Shown: positions 11,459-23,219 of the stretch, one piece after another
How positions within the stretch are numbered: position 1 is the first letter of the stretch
Layout of the letters: each line of letters opens with the position of its first letter
DNA from: Datisca glomerata
Lineage: Eukaryota; Streptophyta; Magnoliopsida; Cucurbitales; Datiscaceae
Length of the DNA stretch: 64,000 bases
Assembly: GCA_003255025.1 (NCBI GenBank)
Contig: QANY01002976.1
Span: 1,550,001 to 1,614,000, forward strand
Reading direction: 5' to 3'
Position numbers and translations under genes: made by a program
Notes under the pieces: generated by a model
The model's database searches: none
Told to the model about the DNA's origin: nothing
Seen by the model: the letters and a program-made list of their open reading frames with translations, nothing else

Positions 11459-13328
11459 AAGTGAGAGATTCTTGGAATTGTGTCCATAAAGTATTTTATA
11501 ATAACTATTAATGAGTATTTAGTTATGTCTCAGACATTTTGCATTACTGAATTTAATGAATGAATGAAAGTTTTTTCTATTAATTAAAATATGTTTTAAT
11601 TTATTCAAGTCCTGGAACTATTATCAACGTAAGAAGAATAAAGACTGAGGAGTCTTCTAGAAAAAATCTTCTGAAATAGTTTAAAACGTTATTCACAGTC
11701 TTAGGATTGACTGGACAGTCGAGTTTGATTATGACTGTTAAGTTAAACCAAAGGATTCCATTCTTAGGGCATGGAAGTAGGGATTCTAACAGTTGATCTT
11801 GACATATTGTGGGACATGTTGAATAGACCAGTAATAAATTAGTTTGGAGTAAAATTGTTTATCTAGCTATAAATTTAATTGTTCTACATTAATGATATTT
11901 TCGTAATTACCTTAATCCTGAGATGAATGCTAAACTTGACCTAGTTAGTTATGATCTTTGATACGTCAAATGAGTGAGTTTGAATTACTGGATAATACAT
12001 TGGTTGTTGGAATCATGATTGATCTATGTTGAAATTTCGTGATTCCAAGATATGAAAATTTATGGTTAGATTACAATATGCAACAATATCACATTATACT
12101 TTATTTATGGGTGTGTGAATAAATTAATCTGGCTAGGTACTCGATGAAATGAATCATTGAATAAGACATGAGGAATTGTACGAGACAATTCACTATTGTC
12201 TTTCATATTCACAGTCAATAAAGGAGTTAATGAAATAATAACAAGAGGGGTAAAATGCTAATTTTACATCTCACTCTTGCTACTAGTATTCATGAAGGAT
12301 AATATCTTAAAATATTTTGTAGACCGTGAAATAAAAGTGTTTATTTGACCCAACAAAAAATGTAGAGCTCATAAATCGAGAGTTGATTCAGCATCGAACC
12401 TATAGTAGAGTCGTACGATGTCAGGATTAAATAGGTCGGGAATTTATAAAGATAAATTCGTCGGGTATTTGAATCTTATAGGTTTTTTCATGTGGATTCA
12501 TTCGGTCTCATGAGGACAGGAATAGAAGAAACAACATCAATTTGACCAAAATATATTTTGGGGCCAAGATGTATTTCCTGAATTTATATATGATGGTGTT
12601 GTCACTTAATTAGTAAAGAGTAATTAATTGATATTTAAATTAATTAATTTATTATTTTCTAATTATTGGATAATTAGTAAATAAGAGAAATTAATTATTT
12701 AAATGATGGAGATCAATTTAATTTATCAATTTTAAATTGATGAATTTGGACACAATATTAACTTTAATGAGAGATGCAATTTTCGGCAATTATAAAATAA
12801 GGGAGTGAATTTTGGAAATTACACATATATAGGCTATATGTGAAACTTCCAAAACTATTATATAAGGGATGGCATTAGGGTTGTCTCCCTAAGAAGAAGT
12901 GTGTTGACACAATCTTAATCACATAGAGCAGAAAAAAATTTCTCTATTCCCCTCCTACTGTTGCCACCAAAATCACCAGAGAAAGAGAAAATTTTGGTTT
13001 TTCTTCCTTAGTAGTTCCTGACAACATCCTTGAAAAATATACTTATGAATCCTACGAGTGGTTGTTAGTGTGAAGACTGATTCGAGTTCTACGAAAAATG
13101 CGAGACGAAATAATTGGATTCCACCAAATCAGAATTTCTCTGATACAAGAAAGGTATAAAATTATTTTTACCTCTTTGGAATACGTTTAAATTTGTATGC
13201 ATAATCGAATGTATGGTTTCAATATTTAATATGATTAAATTGGTTGATGTAAAAAAATTTGATATTTTGCCCATGAACCGTTCGTGGTTCAATGATTTTT
13301 CCTCAAATTTTTATAACCTGATCCAACA
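11459..13328 (+). repeat. Element B purine tract and 3' LTR
   Basis: The purine tract aagtgagagat (11459-11469) precedes the LTR, which starts tcttggaattgtgtcc at 11470 and ends ccaaca at 13328. This copy keeps the terminal 35 bases missing from the left LTR. Just after it, at 13329, sequence of element A resumes with cttcatatatggggttgtc. Confidence 0.88.
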
Positions 13329-15290
13329 CTTCATATATGGGGTTGTCCAGCACATGTGCTAAGGGAGAATGTTGCTAAGTTAGAACTTAGGTCGAAAGTA
13401 TGTGTTTTTGTAGGGTATGCAAAAGGAATGAAAGGTTATTTGTTTTATAATACTGAGGAACATAAAGTGTTTGTAAGTACAAATGCTGTTTTTTTGGAAG
13501 ATGACTATATAACAAACTTTAAATCTAGAAGCAACATTGTCATAGAAAAATTAGCTGATAAGAGCACTAGTGTGCAAAACCAGTCGGAAGAAATTCAGAA
13601 AGTTACTCAGAATGTGGTTAATAGAGAAAACAATAGTGAAGTACTTCCTAATACTACACACCATCTAAGAGAAACACGCTCTTAGGAGAAACTTTTGAGG
13701 ATATCCCCAAGGTGCATGACTTAGATCCTAGGACCTACGTAGAGGCTATAAATGATATCGATGCTGATCGATGACACAAAGCAATGAGATCCGAGATGGA
13801 TTCCATGTACTCCAATGGGATATGGGAGCTTGTAGAAGGACCTGAAGGGATTAAACCCATTAGGTGAAAGTGGATTTACAAGTGGAAGCGATGCATAGAC
13901 GGAAATGTGGAATCCTTCAAAGCTAGGCTTGTTGCGAAAAGGTATACTAAAAAAGAAGGAGTCGTTTATGAGGAGACTTTTTAACTGGTAGTTATGTTTA
14001 AGTCTATAGGGATATTATTATCCATTGCGGCTTATCTCAATTATGATATTTGACAAATGGATATCAAGACTGCATTTTCTAACTGCATCTTGAAGAAAAT
14101 ATTTTTATGTCTCAACCTGAAGGATTCATTGTTGAGGGCCATGACGACATGGTCTATAAGTTGAATAGGTCCATATACTGACTTAAGCAAGCCTCAAGAT
14201 CATGGAACATCAAATTTGATCAAGCAATCGAATCATTTGTCTTTGATCAAAATCTTGATGAACCATGTGTGTACAAAATAAGGGAAAGAAACATGATTGT
14301 TTTCTTGATTCTCTACGTGGATGACATTCTTCTTATCATAAATGATATAGGATTAATGCCAAACGTGAAGTTATGGTTGTCTAACAAGTTTTATATGAAG
14401 GACTAAGGAGAGGTAGCATATATCATTGGGATTAAGGTCATACATGATCATAAATCTAGAAAGATATGCTTATCCCAAACTGCGTATATTGATAAGATTC
14501 TGAAACGGCTCACTATGCCGGATTCTAAGAAAGATTTATTACCTCTTAGACATGGGATCCATCTATCATGGGCCAGTGTCCTAAGACACAAGATTAGATA
14601 GATACCATGAAAACAATTTCCTATACTTCAGTAGTCGGAAGTCTTATGTATGTTATATTGTGTACCAGACCAGATATTTATTTTGCAGTAGGCATGATCA
14701 GAAGATATCAAATGAATCGAGGATGAGAGCAATGGATAACTGTAAACCATATATTCAAATATCTTAGGAGAGCGAAAGATTATATGATTATCTATCATGG
14801 TGAGGATCTCATACCCATAGGGATACGGATTCAGATTTTTAATTTGATAGAGACTCAAGAAAATGTACCTTAGGATATGTGTTTGTTTACTTTGGGAGGT
14901 GAAACAGTCAGTTGGAGGAGTACAAAATAGAATTGTATTACGGACGAAGCTGAATATGTAGCTACTTCTGAAGTTGCAAAGGAAGTTGTCTGGCTGCGTA
15001 AATTCGTAGCAGAGTTGGAGGTTGACAAGACTGAGAGACTCCCATAATTTATTATGACAACACTAGAGCAATCGTGCAATCCAAGAAACCTCGAAATCAT
15101 CGAGGAGGTAAGCACATAGAGCATAATATCATCTTATTAGGAAGATTGTACAACGAGGAGATATAGTTGTCTCTAAGATTGCTTCAGTAGAAAATCTTGC
15201 GGACCCATTTACAAAGACTTTAACTATTATTGTTTTTAGTCTCATGTAGACAATACGGGTGTTAGGCTTGCACTAGATATGCTTTAGGGC
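13329..15290 (+). pseudogene. Element A pol, continuation: reverse transcriptase and RNase H
   Basis: The first open part (13356-13685) is the copia linker after integrase: VCVFVGYAKGMKGYLFYN, then VSTNAVFLEDDYI. Reverse transcriptase follows in broken frames: [17 protein letters not shown] near 13916, an IKTAFSN motif near 14063, a QASRSWNIKFD motif near 14190 and LYVDDILLI near 14311. RNase H remains are VVWLRKFVAELEV near 14985 and the HRGGKHIEHNII segment near 15100. Stops are frequent. It continues the protein that breaks off at 4015, so A and B are nested rather than adjacent. Confidence 0.88.
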
Positions 15291-17930
15291 AAGTGAGAAA
15301 TTATTAGAATTATTCCCTAAAAGAAGGAGATTCTATGTAATTTTGACGATTTGTTTTGTAAAGAATTAGTAAATTGACATTCTTATATATAATATGTGAA
15401 CATTTTTAGTTGAAGGTCCACAAGTATTTAGAACTTGTTTTTTATGCTATGGAGCTTAGCACTTGCGCACAAGGTATAAATCGAGAATTCTTTATGACAT
15501 GTAAATATTTAATTTTACATTCTGGTAAAGCTGGACACTTTACTAAGAAAAGACTGTAATACATTGACTTTATTATGTAGAGTGACTTACCTTGGTCACT
15601 AGGTAGCTTACCTAGTTAATGTGCTAGTACATTTGAAATGCGTCGAAAGGACTAATGAGTCTGATTTTCAGTAAACTACTATCAAATAAAAATCAAGATT
15701 CATTGCTATTATTTTATGAGTTGTCTCAATCTTGAGAGATTTATGAGCTCAAATTTATTAGCTTAATTATTTTGATATATTAAGAATGAGACTCTATGAG
15801 TCAACATACTTCGTAGGTTAGCTGATTGGGTTATTGGATAGGGAGTCCATATATTCTTAATAGTAGAATCCATAGACACTTTTAATTAAGTGACATAGTA
15901 TATCTTAGGTAATTCATTTGTCTGGTCACAGTAAACTAAGTGCTTCATATCTCTAATAGAGTACTGGAGATTTGATAATTTTACTTGAAGTATCAAGTAT
16001 GAAAATTATCATAGTTGACCAATAGAATGAATCTGGAACCTAATGATACTAAGAAGTGTATAAATATTAGGTCGATAGTACTTCACCTAATTACACGGTA
16101 CTATATTATGGAGGTGCACTACATAATGAATAATAGGTCAATGATAGTTAGATCAAGTAATATAAAATATACTTGAAGTTCAATTACGATTTTATAGTGG
16201 AATTAATCGTAATTAATAATTAATAATCTGATTATGTGTATAATCGGTAAAGTTTATTAATTATAACTAAGAGTATTTTTATCCATATGGTAGAGGTGGC
16301 AACTAGGCCGGTCGGGCCGGGCGGTTCACCAGCCAGTCCCGGGCCTTTTTAGCTGGTTCCTCTGACGGTCCGGGCCGGAATGAACCACTGAACCGGCATG
16401 TGTACTCACGGGCTGGGCCGATTCATGGGCCAGTCCCGATTAAATAACCAGACCGGCCCATTTTCTCTCTCTTAAATGTGATTTAACTCTAAAAATATAG
16501 ATGGGGAGAATTGAACCTTGGTGGGAATAGATGAAGTGTAGAGATTACAATTAAGCTATATGGAAGTCATGCTACTTTCTTATAATTATTTTATTTTATT
16601 ACTTTAAAATCTCAATAGAAATACTTGTAATAATAATTAAAATTATTATTTTACTTATTAAATTCATAAGCTAGTGATATTCATATTCACCTAAAATCTA
16701 AAAATATAATAAATAATTAATAACTAGTTTATAATTCAAATTCATTAACACAACAAAAATATATTAGGAATATTAATTAAACCAATATTTTTTAAAGTTT
16801 TCTTGAATCCTATTTTTCATTGAATAAAATATTCATTTAAATGAAAAAAATATTATTTTTTATTTAATTAAATATGTTTATCTCAAAAGTATATTATATG
16901 AAGTTTCGATAAAATGTGTTAAAAGACAATAACAATATATTTTAAACAATATATTAACAAATGTTGTCTTGATTTTTTGGTAAAGAGTGTGATTTATAAT
17001 GGAGAGGTCAAAGGTTCAAACGTCTTTACACACATAATTGTTCTCTTTTTCATATGAAAGTGTAGATTCACGGGCCAGGATGGTTCATGCCCGCCCGGCC
17101 TCACGGGCCGGTCTGGGTCGGCTATAGGCCTTGAAGACAAGGCCCATGATGGCCTGGGTCTGGCCCACGGGCCTTAACTGGTCCGGGACTCTTCAATACC
17201 AGGTCATATCCGCCTGAAATATAACGGGTCGGTTCACCCAATTCCGCGAGCTGAACCGGTCCACTTGCCACCTCTACCTTATGATCCCCTTACCAGCCTC
17301 CGATTTGAATTACGCTCTAATTGGATTTATTTAATTTACATGTGATGTAACATGAATACTCTATAGTTAACCAAGTGATTTAAAGAATAAGTTCAATCTT
17401 AAGTTTTTTTAAGGTCAATGATTAATTAAAATAAATTTATTAAGTTTATTTAATTGAATTTATTAAAAAAATCAGGAAAAAAATAAAGGGCGGTTAGGAA
17501 ATCCTAACCGCCACTTTTCACAAACCGTTGCATGGCTTTGTGAAAAGGTGAGACTTGCCTTTTTATTTTTAAATGAAACGGAATAGAGAACAATGTTTTC
17601 TTCTTCTTCTCTTGGGCTTTGAAGTTGAAAAGGAAATTTTCATTCTCATTTCAAAAGTTAGCGGAACAAAAATTGAAAGTGAGAATCATAGTGTGCAATT
17701 TTTTCACAAGATTTCTTTTCATGTTTTTTACTTTAATTGGGAATGGAGACATGATTTTTCAATTTTAATTCTAAGTGTCCACATATTCATATTTTTTATC
17801 GACAATTCAAGGAATATCAAGAAATACCATAAAGTTTTAATTTTCACGCGTCAAGAAATATTTATCTTTATCCTCTTAATGGTTGTTTCTCGAATTTTTT
17901 AAAATCCAATTTTTCCGCTACGACTATTCA
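15291..17930 (+). repeat. Element A purine tract and 3' LTR, with internal insertion
   Basis: The purine tract aagtgagaaat (15291-15301) is followed by the LTR start tattagaattattccc (canonical TG altered to TA). The last 580 bases match 1-505. The total of 2629 bases includes a 986-base hAT-like insertion at 16291-17276, leaving an LTR of about 1.63 kb. Confidence 0.85.
16291..17276. mobile_element. Non-autonomous hAT-type transposon in the A 3' LTR
   Basis: Perfect 12-base terminal inverted repeats, tagaggtggcaa and ttgccacctcta, bound the insert. The flanking eight bases, ccatatgg and ccttatga, match at six positions, as expected for an aged eight-base target duplication of the hAT superfamily. 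About 200 bases at each end are rich in gggccgg-type motifs, while the middle (about 16480-17040) is strongly AT-rich. No transposase frame is present. The gggccgg-rich subterminal regions resemble those of other plant hAT derivatives; the family name cannot be given without a library search. Confidence 0.8.
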
Positions 17931-17989
17931 TTCAATGATGTTTTCAAACTCTCTAGGAAGACCTACATTAACCTTCAAGCAGCTATTTT
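17931..17989. other. Short flank between element A and the LINE
   Basis: About 60 bases to the right of the A 3' LTR. The exact 5' break of the LINE cannot be placed. Confidence 0.4.
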
Positions 17990-19751
17990 GAAGTTTTCGT
18001 GGCACAAATGTGGAGATCTGTAGGGTTTGAGATGGTACTCCAAGAACAGATTCCACACCTCTAAATCAGATTGTGGCTAAGGCTTTCGAGAAATGGAGAG
18101 CTTTAATTTGGCCTTACTAGCCAAACAAGCCCGGTTTATTCTTCAAAATCCAAATAGGTTTGTGCTAAGGTTCTTAAAGCTATATATTTTCCTGATTCTG
18201 AGTTTTTGATGGCTAAGTTTGCTCTTGGGCTTAGAGGAGCTTATAGTTAGGTAAAGAGGTTATAAGGTAGGAAGCTATGTGGAGCATTGGTAATAGTAAT
18301 TCAGTGGATATTTGGAAGGATTATTAGATTCCTAATTGTCATGAGGTGAGTGTTTTTAAAAACCAAAACTATGGTAAGGTGGCTAATCTATTCTTGAGTC
18401 TGGTTGTTGGAATAAGGAGATTATTTTGCAGATCTTTCCTCCATGGGTGAGTAAGGATATTTGACTCTCTACCCTAATCGTTTGAGGGATGACAGAATGG
18501 TCTGGCCTCTCAACAAAGATGGGAACTTCACTGTCAAGTCAGCCTACCATCTCTTGATTAAAAGAGAAATTTGGTAAATCTGGCAATTCATCAGTCAATT
18601 CTGGTTTTTGGAAGAGGATTTGGTCAATTAAAATCCCTGCTAAGGTAAGGTATTTTGTTTGGAGGTTGGGTAATGACTTCATCCCCTCTAAGCATAATCT
18701 GGTGAGAATGAACATTACTCAGGACAATGTCTGTCCCTTTTGTGGTATTCTCCTCGAAACCTCTGAACATATTTTCTTTGAATGTGATGGTATTCTCCAT
18801 TAAAATCCCTGCTAATGTAAGGTGAGAATGAACATTACTCAGGACAGTGTCTGTCCCTTTTGTGGTATTCTCCTCGAAACCTCTGAACATATTTTCTTTG
18901 GAGTAGGAGTTTCTAGAGACTTACTGAGCTTAACCTCAACTGTTATTTTTCTAAAGGCTCCAGTATTGATTCTTGGGTTAAGCATAGCCTCAATGATTTG
19001 TATAAGCATCCTGATATTAATAGTTTCATTGTCTCTCTTTTCTGCTTTCTATGCTGGCACATTTGGAAGGCTAGAAATGAGCTTGTTTTAAAGGGTGTGA
19101 ATTCTGATCCTTTTTTGTTGTTAGGAGAGCTTCTCATGCAGCTTGGAGTCACTGGATGGCTAATTCAGTTACTAATAGCACTGTTCAGCCTATGCCTGGT
19201 ATTGTATCAGATCATTGGTCTCCCCTTAAAGCAGGTGTTATTAAACTCAACTGTGATGCTTCCTTCAAAGTTTCATATTATTTCTTAGCTTCCTCATCTT
19301 TGGGTGTGATAGCTAGATATCACAGTGGGCATACCTTAGGTATTGTGGGTAATAAATTTTATGCCTTTTCTCCTATTCATGGAGAACTTTGGTTGTCAAA
19401 GAAATGATTTCCCTAGCCATTGTTAACGGATGGAGAAACTTGGTTTTTGAGAATGACAATAGTTTGCTTATCTCTTGGCTGAATGGGAAGGTTTGTAATG
19501 AGTGGAGATTGCTTCATCTAGTTGAGGAGATTAAGTCTTGTTCCTCCTTTGATTCTATTTCTTTTAGGTGGGTTAAGAGAAGTTTAAATCATGTTCTTGA
19601 CAATATTGTTAAATTTAGCTCTATCAGAACATTGATTCTTTAGATACTCTATATCCCAGCCTATATTTATAACCTCATTCATTTGGATTGTTTTCCTGGA
19701 AGTTTCAAACCTCCATGAGCATTCAATATAAATTTGATTTGGCTAAAAAAA
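17990..19751 (+). mobile_element. 5'-truncated LINE (non-LTR retrotransposon), degenerate
   Basis: From about 18060 the translation matches the C-terminal third of plant L1-like ORF2: KMESFNLALLAKQ, then SEFLMAKFALGLRGA. A zinc-finger reverse-transcriptase-associated domain (zf-RVT) follows: SIKIPAKVRYFVWRLGNDF, then CPFCGILLETSEHIFF. An RNase H domain comes last (VIKLNCDASFKVSY near 19231, ending about 19642). The element ends in an A-rich tail near 19746, as expected for LINE insertion. A 120-base unit carrying the zinc finger is duplicated at 18701 and 18821. Frameshifts are common. Confidence 0.85.
18701..18900 (+). repeat. Tandem duplication inside the LINE zf-RVT region
   Basis: The segment starting ggtgagaatgaacattactc occurs at 18701 and 18821, a period of exactly 120 bases, nearly identical through the CPFCGILLETSEHIFF coding part. 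A shorter piece (attaaaatccctgctaa) upstream of the first copy is repeated just before the second, so the duplication is rearranged. Confidence 0.85.
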
Positions 19752-19754
19752 ATA

Positions 19755-21480
19755 TCGTCAATCGCAAATATACTAACAAAAGATTAATGAAAAAAATGGC
19801 GAAATGACCAAATAGAAATAGATATAAAATTTTTCAATACAATATATGGTAATTAACCAAATATTTTCAAAACAAACATGAACATCATTCCTTGCTTAAT
19901 CAAGCGTCACCCTGCCAATAAAGGAACATTGCTCTCTCCATCATGAGGGCTCAGAAGGTGCATGCCAAGCTTTTCATTGTGAAAGGATTTGCAAACAAAG
20001 TAGTTCACAGTTTCAGCCACACGAACAAAGAGAAACACATTGCCAAAATCAATGGCTTTATTACCGGAGTAATGTCCAGTTGCCTTTCATGATCCCAATT
20101 GTCGATACGACGAGCCAAATAAAGGAGGGCTATAACAGCAAATATTTTAAGCATATATATAGCACCTCCTACTCCAATCTAGCCTTTCATCAAAACCTTG
20201 CTTTTCACTATTGCTTCATATCCATGAACACCTTCTAACACACAAACAATTTTTGAAAGGTGACCAAACGTACCGATGTATACAAAACCCGTTAGATTTA
20301 TGATCAAGAAACCAATCATAATCGGAAGTGTTATCAGAGTAAGACTAAAACTGAAAAAGACAGCCCAAATGAACACTATCAGTCCTGCAGAATGATTGTA
20401 AATTAAAGCACTAAAGGAACTCCATAAAAAAAGTAAATATATTTTTCCGCGAAAGCAACTTCCGAGAAGCAGTCGCCCTGATCGCATCGACGAAGGTGGT
20501 ATCTTTGTCAGCATAAATGGAAGCGACCGCATAAGCAATGGAGGAAATGGAGTTGAGGGAAAGAAAGGGAAGGAAGATAATGACCATAAGATAGAAAGAC
20601 CAAAATGAAGTAAATTGAAAGAAAACAGTTGAAAGCAAATCGACATAATAAGAGTAACCCTTTTGGGTTGGATCATGATATAATGTTATTTAGAAGTATG
20701 AGAATGAGATAAGACATCGTGGTGACACTTAAGAAGAAAGAAGCAACATATAAAGAAGAGTTATTTTGCAGAAGATCTTTCTCCTCAAGTACCAAATCAT
20801 TCTCAAGGATTCTTTGAAGATGCCAAAGAAGCCAAGAACTTGAAGCTTATCTTGTTGCCTATCCATGATTTTTTTCCTACCTCTCTCTCACAGAAAAGAA
20901 AACGAAAGCAAATTGTGGAAGATTGCGTGGGTGAGAAAATTATATAAGAGAACAAATTTGACTATATAATAAAATAAATGTAACGAACTTTGAACTTGTC
21001 ATAATTAAATACTAGTGATTACATCATACTAATGCCAAATATTATAGTGTATGATCAACACGGGTCTTTGGGTCATACTCGAAAATATATTTTTTCTTAC
21101 TAGCTAGTTTTTTACAGGTCATATGAAACAAAATACAATCAACTTATGGTAGTGATGAGTACTATTCTGCTACATAATTTTTTTCTCAATCATGTAGATA
21201 GTTAAGTAGGAGAATAATATAACCCAAAATGAAAATTAAAATGATGTTTAAATACGAATAAATTGATAATATACCTGATCTCATAAAAATGAACAAAGAA
21301 ACAAATAGTTAATAAATGCTTAGATGATGATACTATATAATATTGCTAAATCAAAAATGGGAGGCGGCTGTGGGAAGTTCAAACCCTTTGCAATTGCTAG
21401 GTTCTATCTGATACTCGTTCCTTCCATTTCCCAACATTTGGAAAAAGGTACAAAATTTCAAAGAACATAAAGTATTCAGT
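19755..21480. repeat. Duplicated segment, copy 1
   Basis: Aligns over about 1.7 kb with 39175-39211 joined to 47950-49640. Shared landmarks include a tactaac..agattaatg run near 19771, the membrane-protein pseudogene, and gttcaaaccctttgcaattg near 21377. The other copy is split by element C, and this one is not. The segment carries the pseudogene at 19907-20866 and AT-rich flanks. Confidence 0.85.
19907..20866 (-). pseudogene. Decayed plant multi-pass membrane protein gene, copy 1
   Basis: Reading from 20866, the start is MDRQQDKLQVLGFFGIFKES, and the end (..TVNYFVCKSFHNEKL.., stop at 19907-19909) lies about 320 codons later. These match the two ends of a plant family of about 300-residue multi-pass membrane proteins, often annotated as polyadenylate-binding protein 1-B-binding proteins; that identification rests on memory of the family. 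The middle is hydrophobic, with SIAYAVASIYADKDTTFVDA and VLEGVHGYEAIVKSKVLMKG recognisable, but in different frames. Several frameshifts make it non-functional. The family's biochemical role is not settled. Confidence 0.72.
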
Positions 21481-22059
21481 AATTCTTTTTATATTAAGTT
21501 TACAAAGTTGTTGTATTTGATCCTTAATTCTACGTTGAGCTTATATGTGAATAATTATGTGTTATACATTGTCAATAAGATAAAACTCAATTAAAGTGAT
21601 CTGCTAAGTTTTGGGCTTTAATGTATCTCATAGGGTGAGTGCATTTGATGTGTAGAGACTTAAGAGTAAATTATATCTTTGTAATTGGCTAAAATAGAAA
21701 TATCAATAGATAACAGAAATATTATCTATATAGTGGTTATGATCTCTAGATCACACGATTCAGGAAAATATTTTATTCTCTCTAATATCATATTGTGAGA
21801 GAAAAAATAGAGGGACTTGAACAATAGGGTCTCTCTTACAGAATCTTGTAGATCTGGAAGGCCTACCACTCGGCTCTACAAAATGATTTATCGTAATGGA
21901 TTCAGCAACGCTTCCGCTTAATTCCTTATTTGATTCTTTATGTTTCTGCATGAGTTCTTGGAATTTTTAAGAAAAAGTTTATACTGATAAAGAATGTTTC
22001 TCCAACATGCTTGTGATACAAATAATTAATATCAGCAAGAATTTCTCAATATGTTTTGC
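21481..22059. other. AT-rich spacer, no gene seen
   Basis: No conserved frame on either strand. A short minus-strand frame near 21760-21951 shows no family features. Confidence 0.5.
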
Positions 22060-22490
22060 CATATGGAATACCTCCTTATAGACTTGTCCTAAAAGAGAAA
22101 TTGTCCAACTATGCTCTTGAGAAATATAGCCTCATCCAATGGTCTTTGTAATGTAACGATAATGAATTGTCTTGAATTTAAGGATCATGTCATCCACCCT
22201 AAAATAACCCAGTGGACAACATTTTGGTAATCATGTCTTCCTTCCACGTCACATTAAGTTCTGCTAGTAGTGAAGGCTATCTGTTCAAATTTAGAAATTC
22301 CAGTACATCTTTGTTTTGATGACCATCAATAAGACATAGGGATAGATAATACCTTATGTTAGAATGTATCTCCCTCAACACGTGCTTTCTCATAAACAAT
22401 TATGCGCAGCACTGTCAAGAGGAATTTCAGTGGAGGCAACAAAGATATTAGTGAAACAGGAGGGTAGTAATTATAAAAAAAAAATTAATT
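22060..22490 (+). pseudogene. Helitron PIF1-like helicase, C-terminal relic
   Basis: In broken frames the translation gives the end of a Helitron Rep/helicase protein. NGLCN near 22138 is followed by a HFGNHVFLP-like segment near 22225, then EGYLFKF near 22275 and an MTINK motif. A frame from 22364 reads MYLPQHVLSHKQLCAALSRG, then EATKILVKQ. The LSRG and preceding HVxSHxQL motifs are typical of the last helicase motifs of plant Helitrons. Everything upstream (Rep domain, Walker motifs) is missing. No convincing Helitron 3' hairpin and CTRR end was found. Confidence 0.78.
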
Positions 22491-22586
22491 GTATACATAG
22501 AAGTGCTCATACAATAAGATGTTCTTTATCTATTACTTTGTTGTGTATGATGATATTATAAACTTAAAAACTATTTTCATTAATGG

Positions 22587-22810
22587 TCGTAATGTTTCCA
22601 CGACGTGGAGCGGCGATTGAAATATATTTAAAAAATAAACTTGGAGTCGCTACTAATCATTTGAGGGCATGATTGACACACAATTAAAAAATATTTTGGA
22701 CTATGAAAACTCAAAATTGATTCAGGAGTCATTTGTGTGTAGGGAATGTATTAGCACACTGGAATGTATTAGTACACCACAACACCCATATCAAAGTGGT
22801 TAGACCTTGG
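22587..22810 (-). repeat. Antisense gypsy LTR fragment related to the LTR of element D
   Basis: On the minus strand this stretch reads like the right end of the D LTR (25300-25481): the tgctaatac..ttccc segment, then gactcc, and at the end aatcgccgctccacgtcg followed by attacgacc. It is diverged and truncated. It marks an earlier, oppositely oriented insertion of a related gypsy family 400 bases from element D. Confidence 0.7.
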
Positions 22811-23219
22811 GCATAGCCTTAGCTAGTGTAGAGGCTTATAAAAAAATGTGTCTGCATATATATATATGCATGTATATGTAACATCTTTTTATATGAAATA
22901 TTTTGAATTGAATGAAATCAATTGAAATATGAATCATTTTATATAACATCTTTTTTTAATCACACGTCGTAAATGAATACCATAAGAATTCTTAAAGATT
23001 ATGATTCATATTATGACTCCTAGTATCCTATAATATTGAATATTGGAATTAAATGAACAAAACAATAGAAAGAGAATATGCATAGGGAGGGGTATAAATG
23101 GGTCAAACGAGAATTTTACGAAAAATATTTTTTGGATTTTTTTCCTTTTTAAAAACTCCCTAATATCGTAATTTTTTTTATTTTACAATTACTCTCTAGA
23201 TAATATATATCTTTTTTAT
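22811..23219. other. AT-rich spacer, no gene seen
   Basis: Contains a short ta/tg microsatellite near 22855-22880 and A/T-rich sequence up to the start of element D. It may include more of the antisense LTR fragment, but I could not align it. Confidence 0.4.

Larger units (their letters stand above)
4037..13328 (+). mobile_element. Ty1/copia LTR retrotransposon B nested in A
   Basis: A complete but decayed copia element with long LTRs (about 1.8 kb) at 4037-5831 and 11470-13328, a degenerate primer-binding site, leader, gag with a zinc knuckle, integrase, reverse transcriptase, RNase H and purine tract. The LTRs differ at many positions, so the insertion is old. The right LTR begins tcttgg and ends ccaaca, close to the usual TGTTGG/CCAACA termini. 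The left LTR lacks about its first 35 bases. Flanking A sequence is duplicated on both sides, which a simple insertion does not explain. Confidence 0.9.
1..17930 (+). mobile_element. Ty1/copia LTR retrotransposon A (degenerate, interrupted)
   Basis: Copia-type element with the order LTR, primer-binding site, long leader, gag, protease, integrase, reverse transcriptase, RNase H, purine tract, LTR. Integrase lies before reverse transcriptase, which defines the copia superfamily. Coding remains run 2023-4015 and resume at 13329-15240. The gap is filled by a second copia element (B). The 5' LTR is cut by the window edge, so its target duplication cannot be tested. Stops and frameshifts occur in every domain, so it cannot be autonomous. 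The 3' LTR also holds a hAT-type insertion, so this element is older than both insertions. Confidence 0.9.

Noticed and set aside
16291..17276. GC-rich blocks as a CpG island or promoter
   Set aside because: The GC-rich blocks are bounded exactly by transposon inverted repeats and a target duplication, so they are hAT subterminal regions.
17573..17902. 109-residue plus-strand frame in the A 3' LTR
   Set aside because: It lies wholly inside the LTR. The matching part of the 5' LTR (about 180-490) is interrupted, and there is no family resemblance.
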